From Streptomyces bluensis (GTDB lineage Bacteria; Actinomycetota; Actinomycetes; Streptomycetales; Streptomycetaceae), in NCBI RefSeq assembly GCF_014650715.1, contig NZ_BMVM01000003.1, positions 62,001-126,000 on the forward strand: a DNA stretch of 64,000 bases. The letters run 5' to 3'. A model generated the notes under the pieces. That model worked only from the letters and a program-made list of their open reading frames with translations, searched no databases and had not been told where the DNA came from. The first letter of the stretch is position 1, and each line of letters starts with the position of its first letter. This document shows, one piece after another, positions 1-8,530 of the stretch. A program made the translations under genes and the position numbers.

Positions 1-967
1 GATCACGCAGCGCGTGACGGACGCGGTCTCGCGGGTCGAGGGGGTCACAGGCGTCGACGTCACGCTGGACGTCATGAGCGACGAGCAGCGCAAGGAACTG
101 GCGTCCGCGCTGCGCGGCGGCCAGGCCGAGCGCGAGGTCCCCTTCGCCAAGCCGGGCTCGCTGACCCGCGTGTACGCGGTGGCCTCCGGCAAGGGCGGCG
201 TCGGCAAGTCCTCCGTGACCGTGAACCTGGCGGCGGCGATGGCGGCGGACGGCCTGAAGGTCGGCGTCGTGGACGCCGACATCTACGGCCACTCCGTGCC
301 GCGCATGCTGGGCGCCGACGGACGCCCCACCCAGGTCGAGAACATGATCATGCCGCCGTCCGCGAACGGTGTGAAGGTCATCTCGATCGGCATGTTCACC
401 CCGGGCAACGCGCCCGTCGTGTGGCGCGGCCCGATGCTCCACCGCGCGCTCCAGCAGTTCCTGGCGGACGTGTACTGGGGCGACCTGGACGTCCTGCTCC
501 TGGACCTGCCCCCGGGCACGGGTGACATCGCCATCTCGGTCGCCCAGTTGGTCCCGAACGCCGAGATCCTGGTCGTGACGACGCCTCAGCAGGCGGCGGC
601 GGAGGTCGCGGAACGGGCCGGCTCCATCGCGGTGCAGACCCACCAGAAGATCGTCGGTGTGGTCGAGAACATGTCGGGCCTGCCCTGCCCGCACTGCGGT
701 GAGATGGTCGACGTCTTCGGCACGGGCGGCGGCCAGGCGGTGGCCGACGGTCTGTCACGTACCACGGGCACGACAGTCCCGGTGCTGGGAGACATCCCGA
801 TCGACGTCCGCCTCCGCGAGGGCGGCGACGAGGGCAAGCCGGTCGTTCTCACGGACCCCGAGTCCCCGGCGGGCTCGGCCCTGCGTGCGATCGCGGGGAA
901 GCTGGGCGGCCGGCAGCGCGGGCTGTCGGGCATGTCGCTGGGGATCACACCGAAGAACAAGTTCTAG
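1..967 (+). CDS. mrp: Mrp/ApbC-family P-loop ATPase (iron-sulfur carrier), 5' truncated
   Basis: Cytosolic Mrp/NBP35-type ATPase thought to bind and transfer Fe-S clusters. The reading frame is already open at base 2 (ITQRVTDAVSRVEG), which is the end of the N-terminal MIP18/DUF59 domain, so the true start lies before the window. Counting from the first in-window GTG at 14, the deviant Walker A motif GKGGVGKSS is at residues 59-67. It is followed by the DADIYGHSVPRMLG switch, the DLPPGTGD motif and a CPHC cysteine pair expected for cluster binding. The gene ends at TAG 965-967 and converges on the next gene across a hairpin. In mycobacteria mrp also lies near the sigE-htrA-tatB cluster. Only the extent of the missing N-terminus is uncertain. 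Confidence 0.93.
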   Translation, partial: ITQRVTDAVSRVEGVTGVDVTLDVMSDEQRKELASALRGGQAEREVPFAKPGSLTRVYAVASGKGGVGKSSVTVNLAAAMAADGLKVGVVDADIYGHSVPRMLGADGRPTQVENMIMPPSANGVKVISIGMFTPGNAPVVWRGPMLHRALQQFLADVYWGDLDVLLLDLPPGTGDIAISVAQLVPNAEILVVTTPQQAAAEVAERAGSIAVQTHQKIVGVVENMSGLPCPHCGEMVDVFGTGGGQAVADGLSRTTGTTVPVLGDIPIDVRLREGGDEGKPVVLTDPESPAGSALRAIAGKLGGRQRGLSGMSLGITPKNKF

Positions 968-984
968 AGGGTCGTGCGACGGCG

Positions 985-1010
985 GGGGCGCCGTACTCCA
1001 ACGGCGCCCC
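985..1010. terminator. Bidirectional hairpin terminator after mrp
   Basis: Perfect 10-bp inverted repeat, GGGGCGCCGT at 985-994 and ACGGCGCCCC at 1001-1010, with a 6-nt loop. It sits between two convergent genes. There is no U-tract, as is usual for Streptomyces terminators. Confidence 0.6.
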
Positions 1011-1030
1011 TCCCGGCCGAGCGCCGCAGG

Positions 1031-1693
1031 CTACCCGTACGCCCTGATGTCCTTGATCACGGCGAAGCCCAGCCCGTACGCACTCATCCCCCTGCCGTAC
1101 GCGCCCACGTGGACGCCCTCCGGCGTGGAGCCCGCGAGGACCCAGCCGAACTCGGACTCCCGGTAGTGGAAGGGCGTGGGGACGCCGTCCACGGGGAGGG
1201 AGAGGGTGGTCCAGTCGGGGCCGTTCAGATCGTCCGCGAGGACCCAGGCGGTCTCGGTCTGCTGGTCCAGCCAGTCGTCCCGCAGGCTGTGGTCCATCTG
1301 GCCGGGCCAGGTGAACGACAGCAGCCCCACACCGGCCAGCCAGGCCGCCGAGGAGACCGAGGTGGCCTCCAGCACCCCCGTGCCGTCCGCGCTCCGCCGT
1401 ACGGGGTTCGCGGCGACCGTGACCACGATGGCGAAGCGCTCCTTGCCGTCCTCGCCGGTGCCCTCGTTGCGGATCGAGGGTTCGTCGCCGTGCCCGATCG
1501 ATCCGTACTCGACGGCGCCGTCGGCCGCGGTACCCACCTGCACCAGCCAGCGCGGCCCCGTGAAGGCCTCGTCGAGGCCGTACCACGGGAAGGGCGCCCG
1601 CAGGTAGCTGTCGACCGTGCGCCGGGCGGAGGGGTCCGGTTGTCCGTCCTCCGCGACCGGCGCCTGCGCGCCTACCCGACTCGTCGTGTCCAT
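1031..1693 (-). CDS. Conserved hypothetical protein, 220 aa
   Basis: Predicted soluble protein without signal peptide, membrane segment or motif that I recognise. The middle is rich in Trp, Gly and Asp (for example FPWYGLDEAF and SFTWPGQMD), suggesting a compact beta-rich fold. The ATG at 1693 is preceded by GGAGG about 11 nt upstream, which supports this start. It is transcribed in the same direction as tatB but 257 bp downstream of it, so co-transcription is possible but not shown. Homologues appear to be mainly streptomycete, judged only from general familiarity. No function is assigned. Confidence 0.75.
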   Translation of the reverse strand: MDTTSRVGAQAPVAEDGQPDPSARRTVDSYLRAPFPWYGLDEAFTGPRWLVQVGTAADGAVEYGSIGHGDEPSIRNEGTGEDGKERFAIVVTVAANPVRRSADGTGVLEATSVSSAAWLAGVGLLSFTWPGQMDHSLRDDWLDQQTETAWVLADDLNGPDWTTLSLPVDGVPTPFHYRESEFGWVLAGSTPEGVHVGAYGRGMSAYGLGFAVIKDIRAYG

Positions 1694-1950
1694 GTGCCCG
1701 GACGCCTCCTCGCTCTCGGCGGACCGGAGCGGCCCGCCCCCCTCGGGCGTCGTCGCTCACACTCATACGGTCCGCACATCAACTGGGCAGCATAGCCACA
1801 GCTCTGCGAGCAGGAGGGAAAGCGCCCGGCGCGCGAGGCGCGCACGGGGCTGGTTCACGCCGTACGAGGGATGGTGCGGGTATGACTCGCGTCACGTCGG
1901 AGGCGTGCGGCCCTTCGGGCGACCCGGGTGCTGCTCGGGTGGCGTACGGC

Positions 1951-2400
1951 TCAGGTGGCGTCCATGTCGAAGGGCGGGCGCTCGACCTGCCGGCTCGTCC
2001 GGGGCTTCTTGGTCAGGTCGACGGTGCCGCCGCTGCCGCCGACGGACCCGGCGGTGGCACCCGTGGACGCCTCCGCCTCCTGGCCGTTCACCGCGTCCGT
2101 GATCTCGGCCACTTCCTTCTTCAGGTCGAAGCCGTTACGGATCTCCTTGATGCCCAGCTCGTCGTTGTCCAGCTGCTTGCGGATGAACGTCTTGGGGTTG
2201 AGGTCCTCGAACTCGAAGTCCTTGAACTCCGGGCCGAGCTCCTGCCGGATGTCCTGTTTGGCACTCTCGGAGAAATCGCGGATCTTGCGGATGGTGCGCG
2301 TGACATCCTGGATCATCTTGGGGAGCTTCTCCGGGCCGAAGATGAGCACGGCGAGGACGACGAGCGTCACCAGCTCTAGCGGTCCTATGTCATTGAACAC
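1951..2400 (-). CDS. tatB: Sec-independent protein translocase subunit TatB
   Basis: Membrane subunit of the twin-arginine translocase, forming the TatBC substrate receptor. The 149-aa protein has the classic layout: a very short N-terminus, one transmembrane helix (about residues 6-21, LELVTLVVLAVLIF), the hinge GPEKLP, then an amphipathic and charged helix (MIQDVTRTIRKIRDF) and a hydrophilic tail rich in Gly, Thr and Ser. The start is GTG at 2400. It follows htrA on the same strand with a 225-bp gap, the sigma-anti-sigma-htrA-tatB order known from mycobacteria. The length and the long conserved amphipathic region favour TatB over TatA. Confidence 0.92.
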   Translation of the reverse strand: MFNDIGPLELVTLVVLAVLIFGPEKLPKMIQDVTRTIRKIRDFSESAKQDIRQELGPEFKDFEFEDLNPKTFIRKQLDNDELGIKEIRNGFDLKKEVAEITDAVNGQEAEASTGATAGSVGGSGGTVDLTKKPRTSRQVERPPFDMDAT

Positions 2401-2625
2401 CTGAAGCTCCTTGCGATGTCCTCGGCCCTGTCCGTCGGCCCTCCGGGTCGTTCCGTGGTGACTTCCGTGGTCCGGGCCGGGTCCACGGTACCCGGCGTTC
2501 CTGTCCGTCCGGTACTGCCACGGCGCTCCCGGGTTCGTCTACAGGGCCCGTTTTCCGCGAAGTTCACCGTTCGGAGGTGGTTCGGGGTGTGTGCTGTGAA
2601 CTGCTGTCCATCGTGCCCGCCCCGC

Positions 2626-5163
2626 TCACCCGCCGGAGGAGCCGAGAGTCAGGGTGACTTTCCTGGCCCGGCCGTCGCGCTGAAGGGTCAGTTCCAGCCG
2701 GTCGCCGGGGCGGTGGGCGCGGATCTTGACGATGAGCTCCTCACCTGAGTGGATGCGCTGTCCGCCGACCTCGGTGATGACGTCGCCCGCCTTGATGCCC
2801 GCCTTGTACCCGGGGCCGCCGACGTTGACCGGAGGCCGGCCGCCGCTGCCTTCGGTGCCGACCCGTGCGCCGTCCCCCGCGTAGTCCATGTCGAGCGTGA
2901 CGCCGATGACGGGGTGGGTCGCCCTGCCTGTGTTGATCAGTTCCTCGGCGACGCGCTTGCCCTGGTTGATGGGAATGGCGAAGCCGAGCCCTATCGAACC
3001 GGCCTGCCCGCCCTCCAGGTCCGAGCCGGTACCGGCGGAGCGGATCGCGCTGTTGATGCCGATCACACGGGCGCCCGCGTCGACGAGCGGGCCGCCGGAG
3101 TTGCCCGGGTTGATCGGGGCGTCGGTCTGCAGCGCGTCCACGTAACTGACGTCGCTGCCGTCGCCCTTCTCTCCGCCCGCGGTGATGGGGCGCTCCTTGG
3201 CGCTGATGATGCCCGAGGTGACGGTGTTGGACAGCTCGAAGGGGGCCCCGATGGCGACGACGGGGTCGCCGACCTGGACGTTGTCGGAGTCACCGAGGGG
3301 CAGCGGCTTGAGCCCGCTCACGCCCGTGACCTTGACCACAGCGAGGTCGTAGCCGCTGTCCCGGCCGACGACGGTGGCCTTGGCGGTCTCGCCGCCGCTG
3401 AAGGTCACGGAGATCTCGCCGTCGTCACCGGCGGGCTCCACGACATGGTTGTTGGTGAGGATGTGCCCTCGCTTGTCGAGCACGAAGCCGGTGCCGGTGC
3501 CCTGCGCGTCCGCGCCGCTCACGTGCAGCGTGACCACGCTGGGCAGCGCGCTGGCGGCGATCCCGGCGACGCTGTCGGGCGCGCGGCCCTTGGCGCCGTT
3601 CCCGTCCTGGGGCAACTCGACGCCCCCGATCCCGCCGTTCCGCTCCAGATAGGAGCCGACGGCTCCGCCGATCCCGCCGGCTCCGAGCGCGAGCAGCACG
3701 GCGCCCAGGACGAGGGTCTTCCGCGCCCGCTTGCGCCGCTGGTCCTGGGTCGGGACCGCGGCACCGTTCTGCTGGAGCGGGCCGGGGGCGGCCGCCCAGG
3801 GATCGTAGTTCTGCCAGGGGTCGCGGGACGGGGGTCCGATGGGGGCCGCGGGCGGCTGGGGGGTGCCGCCGGAGTACGTGGCCTCCTGGGCGGGGGCCGG
3901 AGCGGGTGTGCCGTCCGGGACGCGGGTGGCTCCCTGCTCGGGCGGAGGCGTGGGCTCGGGGGAAGCGGCCGGCATGGTGGCGCCCTGGGGCGCGCCGACG
4001 GCCGGGCCTGGCATCGGGGGCGCCGTGGCCTGCGCTGCGGCGGGCACGCCGTGGGGCGGGGGCATCTGCGGAACGGCCGTACCGTGCGCGGGAGTTCCCG
4101 GGTGCTGCACCGGCGGCGCGGGTGCCCATGGCCCCGGCTCGCCGTAGGGCGGGGTGCTGTAGGGATCGGGGTCGTGCAGCGGCTTGGGCCGCTCGCCGAA
4201 GGCCCCTTCGGGAGCCTCCGCACGGGCGCCGGCCTCACTGCCCCGGGGTATGTCGGCCCCGGGTATGGGACGGGAGGCCGCGTCGCCGACGGGCACGGCA
4301 CTCGCCGGTACGGCACCGGTGGGCACGGCGCTCGCGGGTACCGCATCGGTGGGCACGGCGCTCCCCGGTACGGCACCAATGGGCGCGGCACTCGCCGGTA
4401 CCGCATCGGTGGGCACGGCACTCGCCGGTACGGCACCGGTGGGCGCGGGGTGGCCTGCGGCCTCGGCCACACTGCTCGCCTCGGTCACCGCACCGACCTC
4501 GGGCACGGGCTCGGGCTCGGGCACGGGCGCGGCGTCGGGCGCGGAGTTGGCGTCAGGCACGGGTGCAGGTGCGGGCACGGGCTCAGGCCGGGGCGTGGAC
4601 TCAGGCGCGGACTCAGGCGCGGGCGCGGACTCAGGCGCGGGCGCGGACTCAGGCGCGGGCGCGGACGCAGGCCCAGGCGTCGCGGCAGCAACCGGCCGTT
4701 CGAGCTCGAAGTCGCCCTCACCGCCTCGCTCTTCACGCACGGGGGCACGGCTCTCGGCCCGCGTCGCCCCGCCCTCGGGCCGGGCCAGTTCGAAGTCGCC
4801 GTCGGTCGCCGCGCGACCGTCGGGAGCCGCCTCGTCCGGGCGCCGCAACTCGAAGTCGCCGCCACCGTCGCCCTCGCCGGCGTCAGTTGCTCCCGCCCTC
4901 ACTGTCACCGCCGCACTCGCCTCCGCCGGACCGGCCACGCCGTCCTGAACCGCCGCCGCACTCGCCCCCACATCACCCTGGCCGACCGAGGAACCCTTAG
5001 ACGGGTCCTCGGTGCCCCCGCCCCCCGGCTGCACGCCACGACCGTCCTCAGGCCCCGACGGGACTCTCATCGCCGTCATGTGCTCCGGCGTCAGGTCGGC
5101 CCCCGTGCCCTGGGCTCGTGGGCGGCTCCACCACTTCGCCTTCGTGGGCTTCCCCTCGTTCAT
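2626..5163 (-). CDS. htrA: HtrA/DegP-like trypsin-type serine protease with PDZ domain
   Basis: Membrane-anchored S1C protease expected to act in extracytoplasmic protein quality control. The 845-aa product has a very long cytoplasmic N-terminus (about 1-480, Pro/Ala/Glu-rich), a transmembrane helix (about 482-505), a trypsin-like domain with His573 (LTNNHVV), Asp607 (GYDLAVV) and Ser689 (NPGNSGGP), and a PDZ domain (about 752-840). ATG at 5163 has GGGGAG just upstream; earlier in-frame starts lack this. The N-terminus carries three GDFELxRP motifs (102-109, 122-129, 150-157), a PAPESA repeat and a ten-residue AVPASAVPTG-type repeat. It lies 138 bp downstream of the anti-sigma gene, so it is probably part of that stress locus. 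The family is certain; the substrate is unknown. Confidence 0.93.
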   Translation of the reverse strand: MNEGKPTKAKWWSRPRAQGTGADLTPEHMTAMRVPSGPEDGRGVQPGGGGTEDPSKGSSVGQGDVGASAAAVQDGVAGPAEASAAVTVRAGATDAGEGDGGGDFELRRPDEAAPDGRAATDGDFELARPEGGATRAESRAPVREERGGEGDFELERPVAAATPGPASAPAPESAPAPESAPAPESAPESTPRPEPVPAPAPVPDANSAPDAAPVPEPEPVPEVGAVTEASSVAEAAGHPAPTGAVPASAVPTDAVPASAAPIGAVPGSAVPTDAVPASAVPTGAVPASAVPVGDAASRPIPGADIPRGSEAGARAEAPEGAFGERPKPLHDPDPYSTPPYGEPGPWAPAPPVQHPGTPAHGTAVPQMPPPHGVPAAAQATAPPMPGPAVGAPQGATMPAASPEPTPPPEQGATRVPDGTPAPAPAQEATYSGGTPQPPAAPIGPPSRDPWQNYDPWAAAPGPLQQNGAAVPTQDQRRKRARKTLVLGAVLLALGAGGIGGAVGSYLERNGGIGGVELPQDGNGAKGRAPDSVAGIAASALPSVVTLHVSGADAQGTGTGFVLDKRGHILTNNHVVEPAGDDGEISVTFSGGETAKATVVGRDSGYDLAVVKVTGVSGLKPLPLGDSDNVQVGDPVVAIGAPFELSNTVTSGIISAKERPITAGGEKGDGSDVSYVDALQTDAPINPGNSGGPLVDAGARVIGINSAIRSAGTGSDLEGGQAGSIGLGFAIPINQGKRVAEELINTGRATHPVIGVTLDMDYAGDGARVGTEGSGGRPPVNVGGPGYKAGIKAGDVITEVGGQRIHSGEELIVKIRAHRPGDRLELTLQRDGRARKVTLTLGSSGG
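4291..4440 (-). repeat. Five tandem 30-bp units inside htrA
   Basis: Five consecutive 30-bp copies begin at 4291, 4321, 4351, 4381 and 4411, differing at a few positions. On the coding strand each encodes ten residues of the AVPASAVPTG type. This is a variable-number in-frame repeat in the cytoplasmic linker of HtrA. Confidence 0.85.
4596..4680 (-). repeat. 18-bp tandem units inside htrA
   Basis: Reiterated GCGCGGACTCAGGCGCGG units encode repeated PAPESA hexapeptides in the htrA linker. Copies are nearly identical at the DNA level, suggesting recent expansion. Confidence 0.75.
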
Positions 5164-5222
5164 GCTCTCCCCACACCTGGCCCGCGGCACGACTCGCCGG
5201 CGGTCATCGCAGATCGTCGACT

Positions 5223-5252
5223 CCGCGTCCGGGGTCACCCCGGCGGACGCGG
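5223..5252 (-). promoter_or_regulatory. Intercistronic hairpin between anti-sigma gene and htrA
   Basis: Inverted repeat CCGCGTCCG / CGGACGCGG (5223-5231 and 5244-5252), with an inner CCGGGG-TCA-CCCCGG arm that shares bases. It lies in the 138-bp gap upstream of htrA and could be a partial terminator or an mRNA-processing structure. Confidence 0.4.
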
Positions 5253-5301
5253 CCCAGCATGGATTCAACCAGGTTCAGGGGCCGCGGCGCAGTGCACGGG
5301 G

Positions 5302-6549
5302 TCAGGGGACCGTGGGCGGGGTGGGTGCGGGGGACGTGGTCGCGGCGGGGGCGGTCAGCAGGCCGGGAGTGGTCAGCAGGCCCGGGGCGGTGAGCTCCAG
5401 TGGCGTCGGCCACTGAGCGGACAGCACCTGCGGGTGTGCCGGGAGCGGCCGTATGAGCGGGGACATCGCGGCCGCGTCGGCCACGACAGGTGCGGTCAGC
5501 GGATGCGCGGACTGCCGGCCCTGGCCGGCCGGAGCGGGGATTCCGGGCAGCAGAGGTGCGGACACCTCGGTGGGCGCCACGGGGGCGTCGCCCGTCGACC
5601 CGTAGCCCTGTCCGAGCAGCGGTGCCACGGATCCGCGGCGGCGCTGTGACTCGGGGACGGTGGTGGTGCCCGAACCGGGCGCCCGCATCGGCGTCACATT
5701 GCTTCCCGAACCGGAACCGCCCCGTGTCTCCGTGGTGTCCACGGGTCCGCCGGTGGACACCCCGCCGAGCGCGATGGCGGCCAGCGACACCGCTCCGGCC
5801 GCGACGAAGGCGAAACGCAGGCCCCGCGAGGCCTGCCGCTCGGCGTCGTGACGCCCGACGTGGTGGATGCGGAAGCCACGCTGGCCAGCGCCGTCCTCGT
5901 CGGCAACGGGCCCGGCGGTCTTCGCGCCCTCGGCGGACCCGCTCGCGTCGGTCCGGGCGGGCTCACGGCTCTCCGCGGCTCCCCCGACCCCGGGCAGGCC
6001 CGGGCCCCGGTCGCCGAAGAACCCGCGCTCGCCGCCGGGCAGCCCGCGCTCGCCGAAGAATCCCCGTCCGCCGGCGAGCCCGCGGCCACCGAACAGGCCG
6101 CGCTCCTCCGACGGCGACAGCACACCGGCGTGCGGCCCCGACGGGACGTATCCGAAGGGCTCGCCGCTCACTCCGAAGACTCCGGGGCCTCCGGCGACCC
6201 TGGGGTCACCGGGGAGCCCCGCGCGTCCACCCGGGCCCGGAAGTCTTCCGCCGAAGCCTCCCCCACCCAGCGGCAGGCCACGGCCGTCGAGGTCGCCTCC
6301 GCCGGGAAGCCCCTGGAGGCGGGCCAGGAAGCTCTCGGAGGGCGAGGGAGGGGCTGCCTCCGCGAACACGTTCTTCAGCCGACGCTGGGCGTCCGCCTCC
6401 GCCTTGCACTTCGCACAGGTGGCGAGGTGGGCCAGGACGCGCTCACGCGCGTCATGACCGAGCTCTCCGTCCACCAGGGCGGAGAGTCGGTCCCCAAGAT
6501 GCTGGTCGGCGACGCGGCGCTCGCCGGGATGCGGTCGTGATCCACTCAC
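5302..6549 (-). CDS. rseA: Zinc-binding anti-sigma factor (RseA-like), membrane-anchored
   Basis: Anti-sigma factor predicted to bind the ECF sigma factor encoded immediately upstream. The N-terminal ZAS domain carries the Hx3Cx2C motif (His41, Cys45, Cys48). A single transmembrane helix lies at about 243-265 ([15 protein letters not shown]), with a Pro/Ala-rich external tail to residue 415. GTG at 6549 overlaps the sigma gene stop as GTGA, implying translational coupling. Residues about 80-190 form an unusually long Gly-rich collagen-like linker with repeated RGFFG/RGLFG pieces, making the protein far longer than typical 100-250-aa relatives. The locus order matches mycobacterial sigE-rseA-htrA. 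The symbol is assigned by position and domain, not by overall identity. Confidence 0.88.
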   Translation of the reverse strand: MSGSRPHPGERRVADQHLGDRLSALVDGELGHDARERVLAHLATCAKCKAEADAQRRLKNVFAEAAPPSPSESFLARLQGLPGGGDLDGRGLPLGGGGFGGRLPGPGGRAGLPGDPRVAGGPGVFGVSGEPFGYVPSGPHAGVLSPSEERGLFGGRGLAGGRGFFGERGLPGGERGFFGDRGPGLPGVGGAAESREPARTDASGSAEGAKTAGPVADEDGAGQRGFRIHHVGRHDAERQASRGLRFAFVAAGAVSLAAIALGGVSTGGPVDTTETRGGSGSGSNVTPMRAPGSGTTTVPESQRRRGSVAPLLGQGYGSTGDAPVAPTEVSAPLLPGIPAPAGQGRQSAHPLTAPVVADAAAMSPLIRPLPAHPQVLSAQWPTPLELTAPGLLTTPGLLTAPAATTSPAPTPPTVP

Positions 6550-7316
6550 GCGGTAGCGCCCCCTCCTCCCAGCGCGGGCACGCCCACCACGAATCCCCGG
6601 CGCTCGGCACGGGCCTCCGGCGAACGGTGCGCGAGGGCCTTGCGGAGCTGGGAGCGGCCGCGGTGGATCCGGGAACGCACCGTGCCGAGCTTCACGCCGA
6701 GGGTCGCGGCGATCTCCTCGTACGACAGTCCTTCGATGTCGCAGAGCACCACGGCGGCGCGGAACTCGGGCGCGAGGGTGTCGAGGGCCTGCTGGACGTC
6801 AGCGTCGAAGTGCGAGTCGTTGAAGACCTGCTGCGGGGACGGCTCACGGCTGGGCAGCCGCTCGGCCGCGTCCTCACCGAGCGCGTCGAAGCGGATGCGC
6901 TGCTTGCGGCGCACCATGTCCAGGAAGAGGTTCGTGGTGATGCGGTGCAGCCAGCCTTCGAAGGTGCCCGGCGTGTAGGTGGACAGGGAGCGGAAGACGC
7001 GGACGAAGACCTCCTGGGTGAGGTCCTCCGCGTCGTGCTGGTTTCCGGTGAGGCGGTATGCCAGTCGGTAGACGCGGCCGCTGTGGGTGCTGACGATCTC
7101 CTCCCAGGTGGGCGGAGTCCACGCCTGCCCGTCCGCGTCGGTGGAGAAGGTCGCGGTCTGGGTGAAGTCAGCGGCGTGGTTGCGGTCAGCGGTGTCGTTC
7201 ACGGATTTCGGCCTGCCTGCCGACCCGAGGAAGCGCCTCAGCACTCCTCCCCGATCCCCAGGCGCAGCCGCACCTCCCCTGTCGGCTCTGGTGGTGTCCA
7301 GTGGAGCCCCTACCAT
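6546..7316 (-). CDS. sigE: ECF RNA polymerase sigma factor, SigE-type
   Basis: Extracytoplasmic-function sigma factor directing RNA polymerase to stress promoters. The 256-aa protein has sigma region 2 (about 72-140, with [14 protein letters not shown]) and region 4 (about 175-230, with [19 protein letters not shown]). ATG at 7316 is preceded by GAGGTG and gives a ~70-residue N-terminal extension; a GTG at 7202 is an alternative start. It is translationally coupled to the anti-sigma gene by a 4-bp overlap. Context (anti-sigma, htrA, tatB, divergent methyltransferase) matches mycobacterial sigE. The symbol follows that synteny; S. coelicolor uses sigE for a different ECF gene, so the name could mislead. 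Confidence 0.92.
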   Translation of the reverse strand: MVGAPLDTTRADRGGAAAPGDRGGVLRRFLGSAGRPKSVNDTADRNHAADFTQTATFSTDADGQAWTPPTWEEIVSTHSGRVYRLAYRLTGNQHDAEDLTQEVFVRVFRSLSTYTPGTFEGWLHRITTNLFLDMVRRKQRIRFDALGEDAAERLPSREPSPQQVFNDSHFDADVQQALDTLAPEFRAAVVLCDIEGLSYEEIAATLGVKLGTVRSRIHRGRSQLRKALAHRSPEARAERRGFVVGVPALGGGGATA

Positions 7317-7534
7317 AGCCACCTCGCCCGTTAGCTCCGGATAAGCGGTTTTACGAGATTTTGATACACGCTGACACGGCTGATGGCCCTGCGTCAGCAC
7401 TTGCTCGGCGTCGTGATCCATCCAGTATCCCCCGGCCTCCTTGCCACCCCCTCTAAACGACCGGTCCCATCTGCGGGTTCCCGACGCCAACGGATACAGT
7501 CACGCCGAGGCAACCACGGGGACAGGAGAGGGTC

Positions 7535-8167
7535 ATTACCGGCAACCGGCCGACTAGCTGGGCGTTCGCCGACGCCTTTGTCGCCGAGGACGAAGCACTG
7601 CACTGGGCCCGTGACCGGGCCCGCGAGGCAGGGCTGCGCTCGGTGTCGCCCAGCACGGGCGCCGCGCTGCGGTTGCTCGCCGCCACCGTGGACGCGAAGG
7701 CGGTGGCGGAGATCGGGACCGGGACCGGCGTCTCCGGGCTCCATCTGCTGCGCGGTATGCGGCCGGACGGGGTGCTGACCACCGTGGATCCGGAGCCGGA
7801 GCACCAGCAGTTCGCCCGGCAGGCCTTCCGCGCCTGCGGCTTCGCCAGCAACCGGGCCCGTTTCATCCCGGGCCGCGCCCTGGACGTCCTCCCCCGGCTC
7901 GCGGACGCCGGCTACGACCTCGTCTTCTGCGACGGTGACCGGCTGGAGTACCTGGAGTACCTCGCTGAATCGTTGCGCCTTCTCCGCCCCGGCGGCCTGG
8001 TGGTCTTCGAGGGTGTCTTCGCCCACGGCCGGACCATCGACTCGGGCCCGCAGCCCACGGAGGTCATACGCATCCGCGAGCTGCTGCGCACGGTCCGGGA
8101 GAGCCAGGACCTGCTGCCGTCGCTGCTGCCGGTGGGCGACGGGCTGCTGTGCGCGGTCAAGCGGTGA
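7535..8167 (+). CDS. Class I SAM-dependent O-methyltransferase, apparent ATT start
   Basis: O-methyltransferase of the catechol-OMT/Rv1220c type, transferring methyl groups from S-adenosylmethionine to an unknown acceptor. The SAM-binding loop EIGTGTGVSGLHLLRG is followed by TVDPEPEHQQ and LVFCDGDRLEYLEYL. The family-typical N-terminus (TSWAFADAFVAEDEALHWAR) lies upstream of the first ATG (7643). Back to the in-frame stop at 7454 there is no ATG, GTG, TTG or CTG. The ideal ribosome site AGGAGAG (7524-7530) sits 4 nt before an ATT at 7535, so ATT is the best start (210 aa). It is divergent from the sigma gene. If ATT is not used, translation would start at 7643 and lose 36 conserved residues. 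Confidence 0.85.
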   Translation: MTGNRPTSWAFADAFVAEDEALHWARDRAREAGLRSVSPSTGAALRLLAATVDAKAVAEIGTGTGVSGLHLLRGMRPDGVLTTVDPEPEHQQFARQAFRACGFASNRARFIPGRALDVLPRLADAGYDLVFCDGDRLEYLEYLAESLRLLRPGGLVVFEGVFAHGRTIDSGPQPTEVIRIRELLRTVRESQDLLPSLLPVGDGLLCAVKR

Positions 8168-8298
8168 CCACGCACGTCCCTGGAGCGTTCGCTCAACGGC
8201 TGACCGCGTAGCGGGCGCCCGTCGGGGGTGCGGCGTCACGTGCCGACCGGCGGAACCGGCCCCGGGGAACAGTCACTCCGGAGAACGCTCCGGAGAAA

Positions 8299-8338
8299 CA
8301 ACTACCCCGGCACCGCACGTTCGGTACCGGGGTAGTTG
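8299..8338. terminator. Bidirectional terminator between methyltransferase and DUF3117 genes
   Basis: A 17-bp stem with one mismatch (CAACTACCCCGG... at 8299-8315 paired with ...CCGGGGTAGTTG at 8322-8338) and a 6-nt loop lies between convergent genes. Confidence 0.75.
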
Positions 8339-8362
8339 AAAGGGTATGGTCGCTTCCCAGCG

Positions 8363-8530
8363 TCAGCCGACGACCTTCTTGAGGGCGTCGCCGAGGGCGT
8401 CGGCCTCGTCAGGGGTCAGCTCGACGACGAGCCGACCGCCGCCTTCGAGCGGAACGCGCATGACGATGCCCCGCCCCTCCTTGGTCACCTCGAGCGGGCC
8501 GTCGCCCGTCCGCGGCTTCATGGCCGCCAT
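8363..8530 (-). CDS. DUF3117 small protein
   Basis: A 55-aa actinobacterial protein of the DUF3117 family (Rv1211-like), function unknown. It begins MAAMKPRTGDGPLEVTKE and ends DEADALGDALKKVVG. The sequence is almost invariant across Streptomyces in my recollection, implying strong constraint on a tiny protein. ATG at 8530 is preceded by AGGAAGGGG. Two short beta strands and an acidic helix are plausible; there is no membrane segment. It is a single gene with its own upstream region and a shared terminator with the convergent methyltransferase. In mycobacteria the homologue lies beside tagA, as here. Confidence 0.92.
   Translation of the reverse strand: MAAMKPRTGDGPLEVTKEGRGIVMRVPLEGGGRLVVELTPDEADALGDALKKVVG

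Noticed and set aside
4291..4440. Possible CRISPR-like array
   Set aside because: Units are contiguous without spacers and encode an in-frame peptide repeat in HtrA.
2749..5649. A 966-codon open frame on the plus strand
   Set aside because: It is antisense to htrA and the anti-sigma gene. Its length follows from high GC content; the product is low-complexity Arg/Gly-rich, while the minus strand encodes a full protease with catalytic triad.
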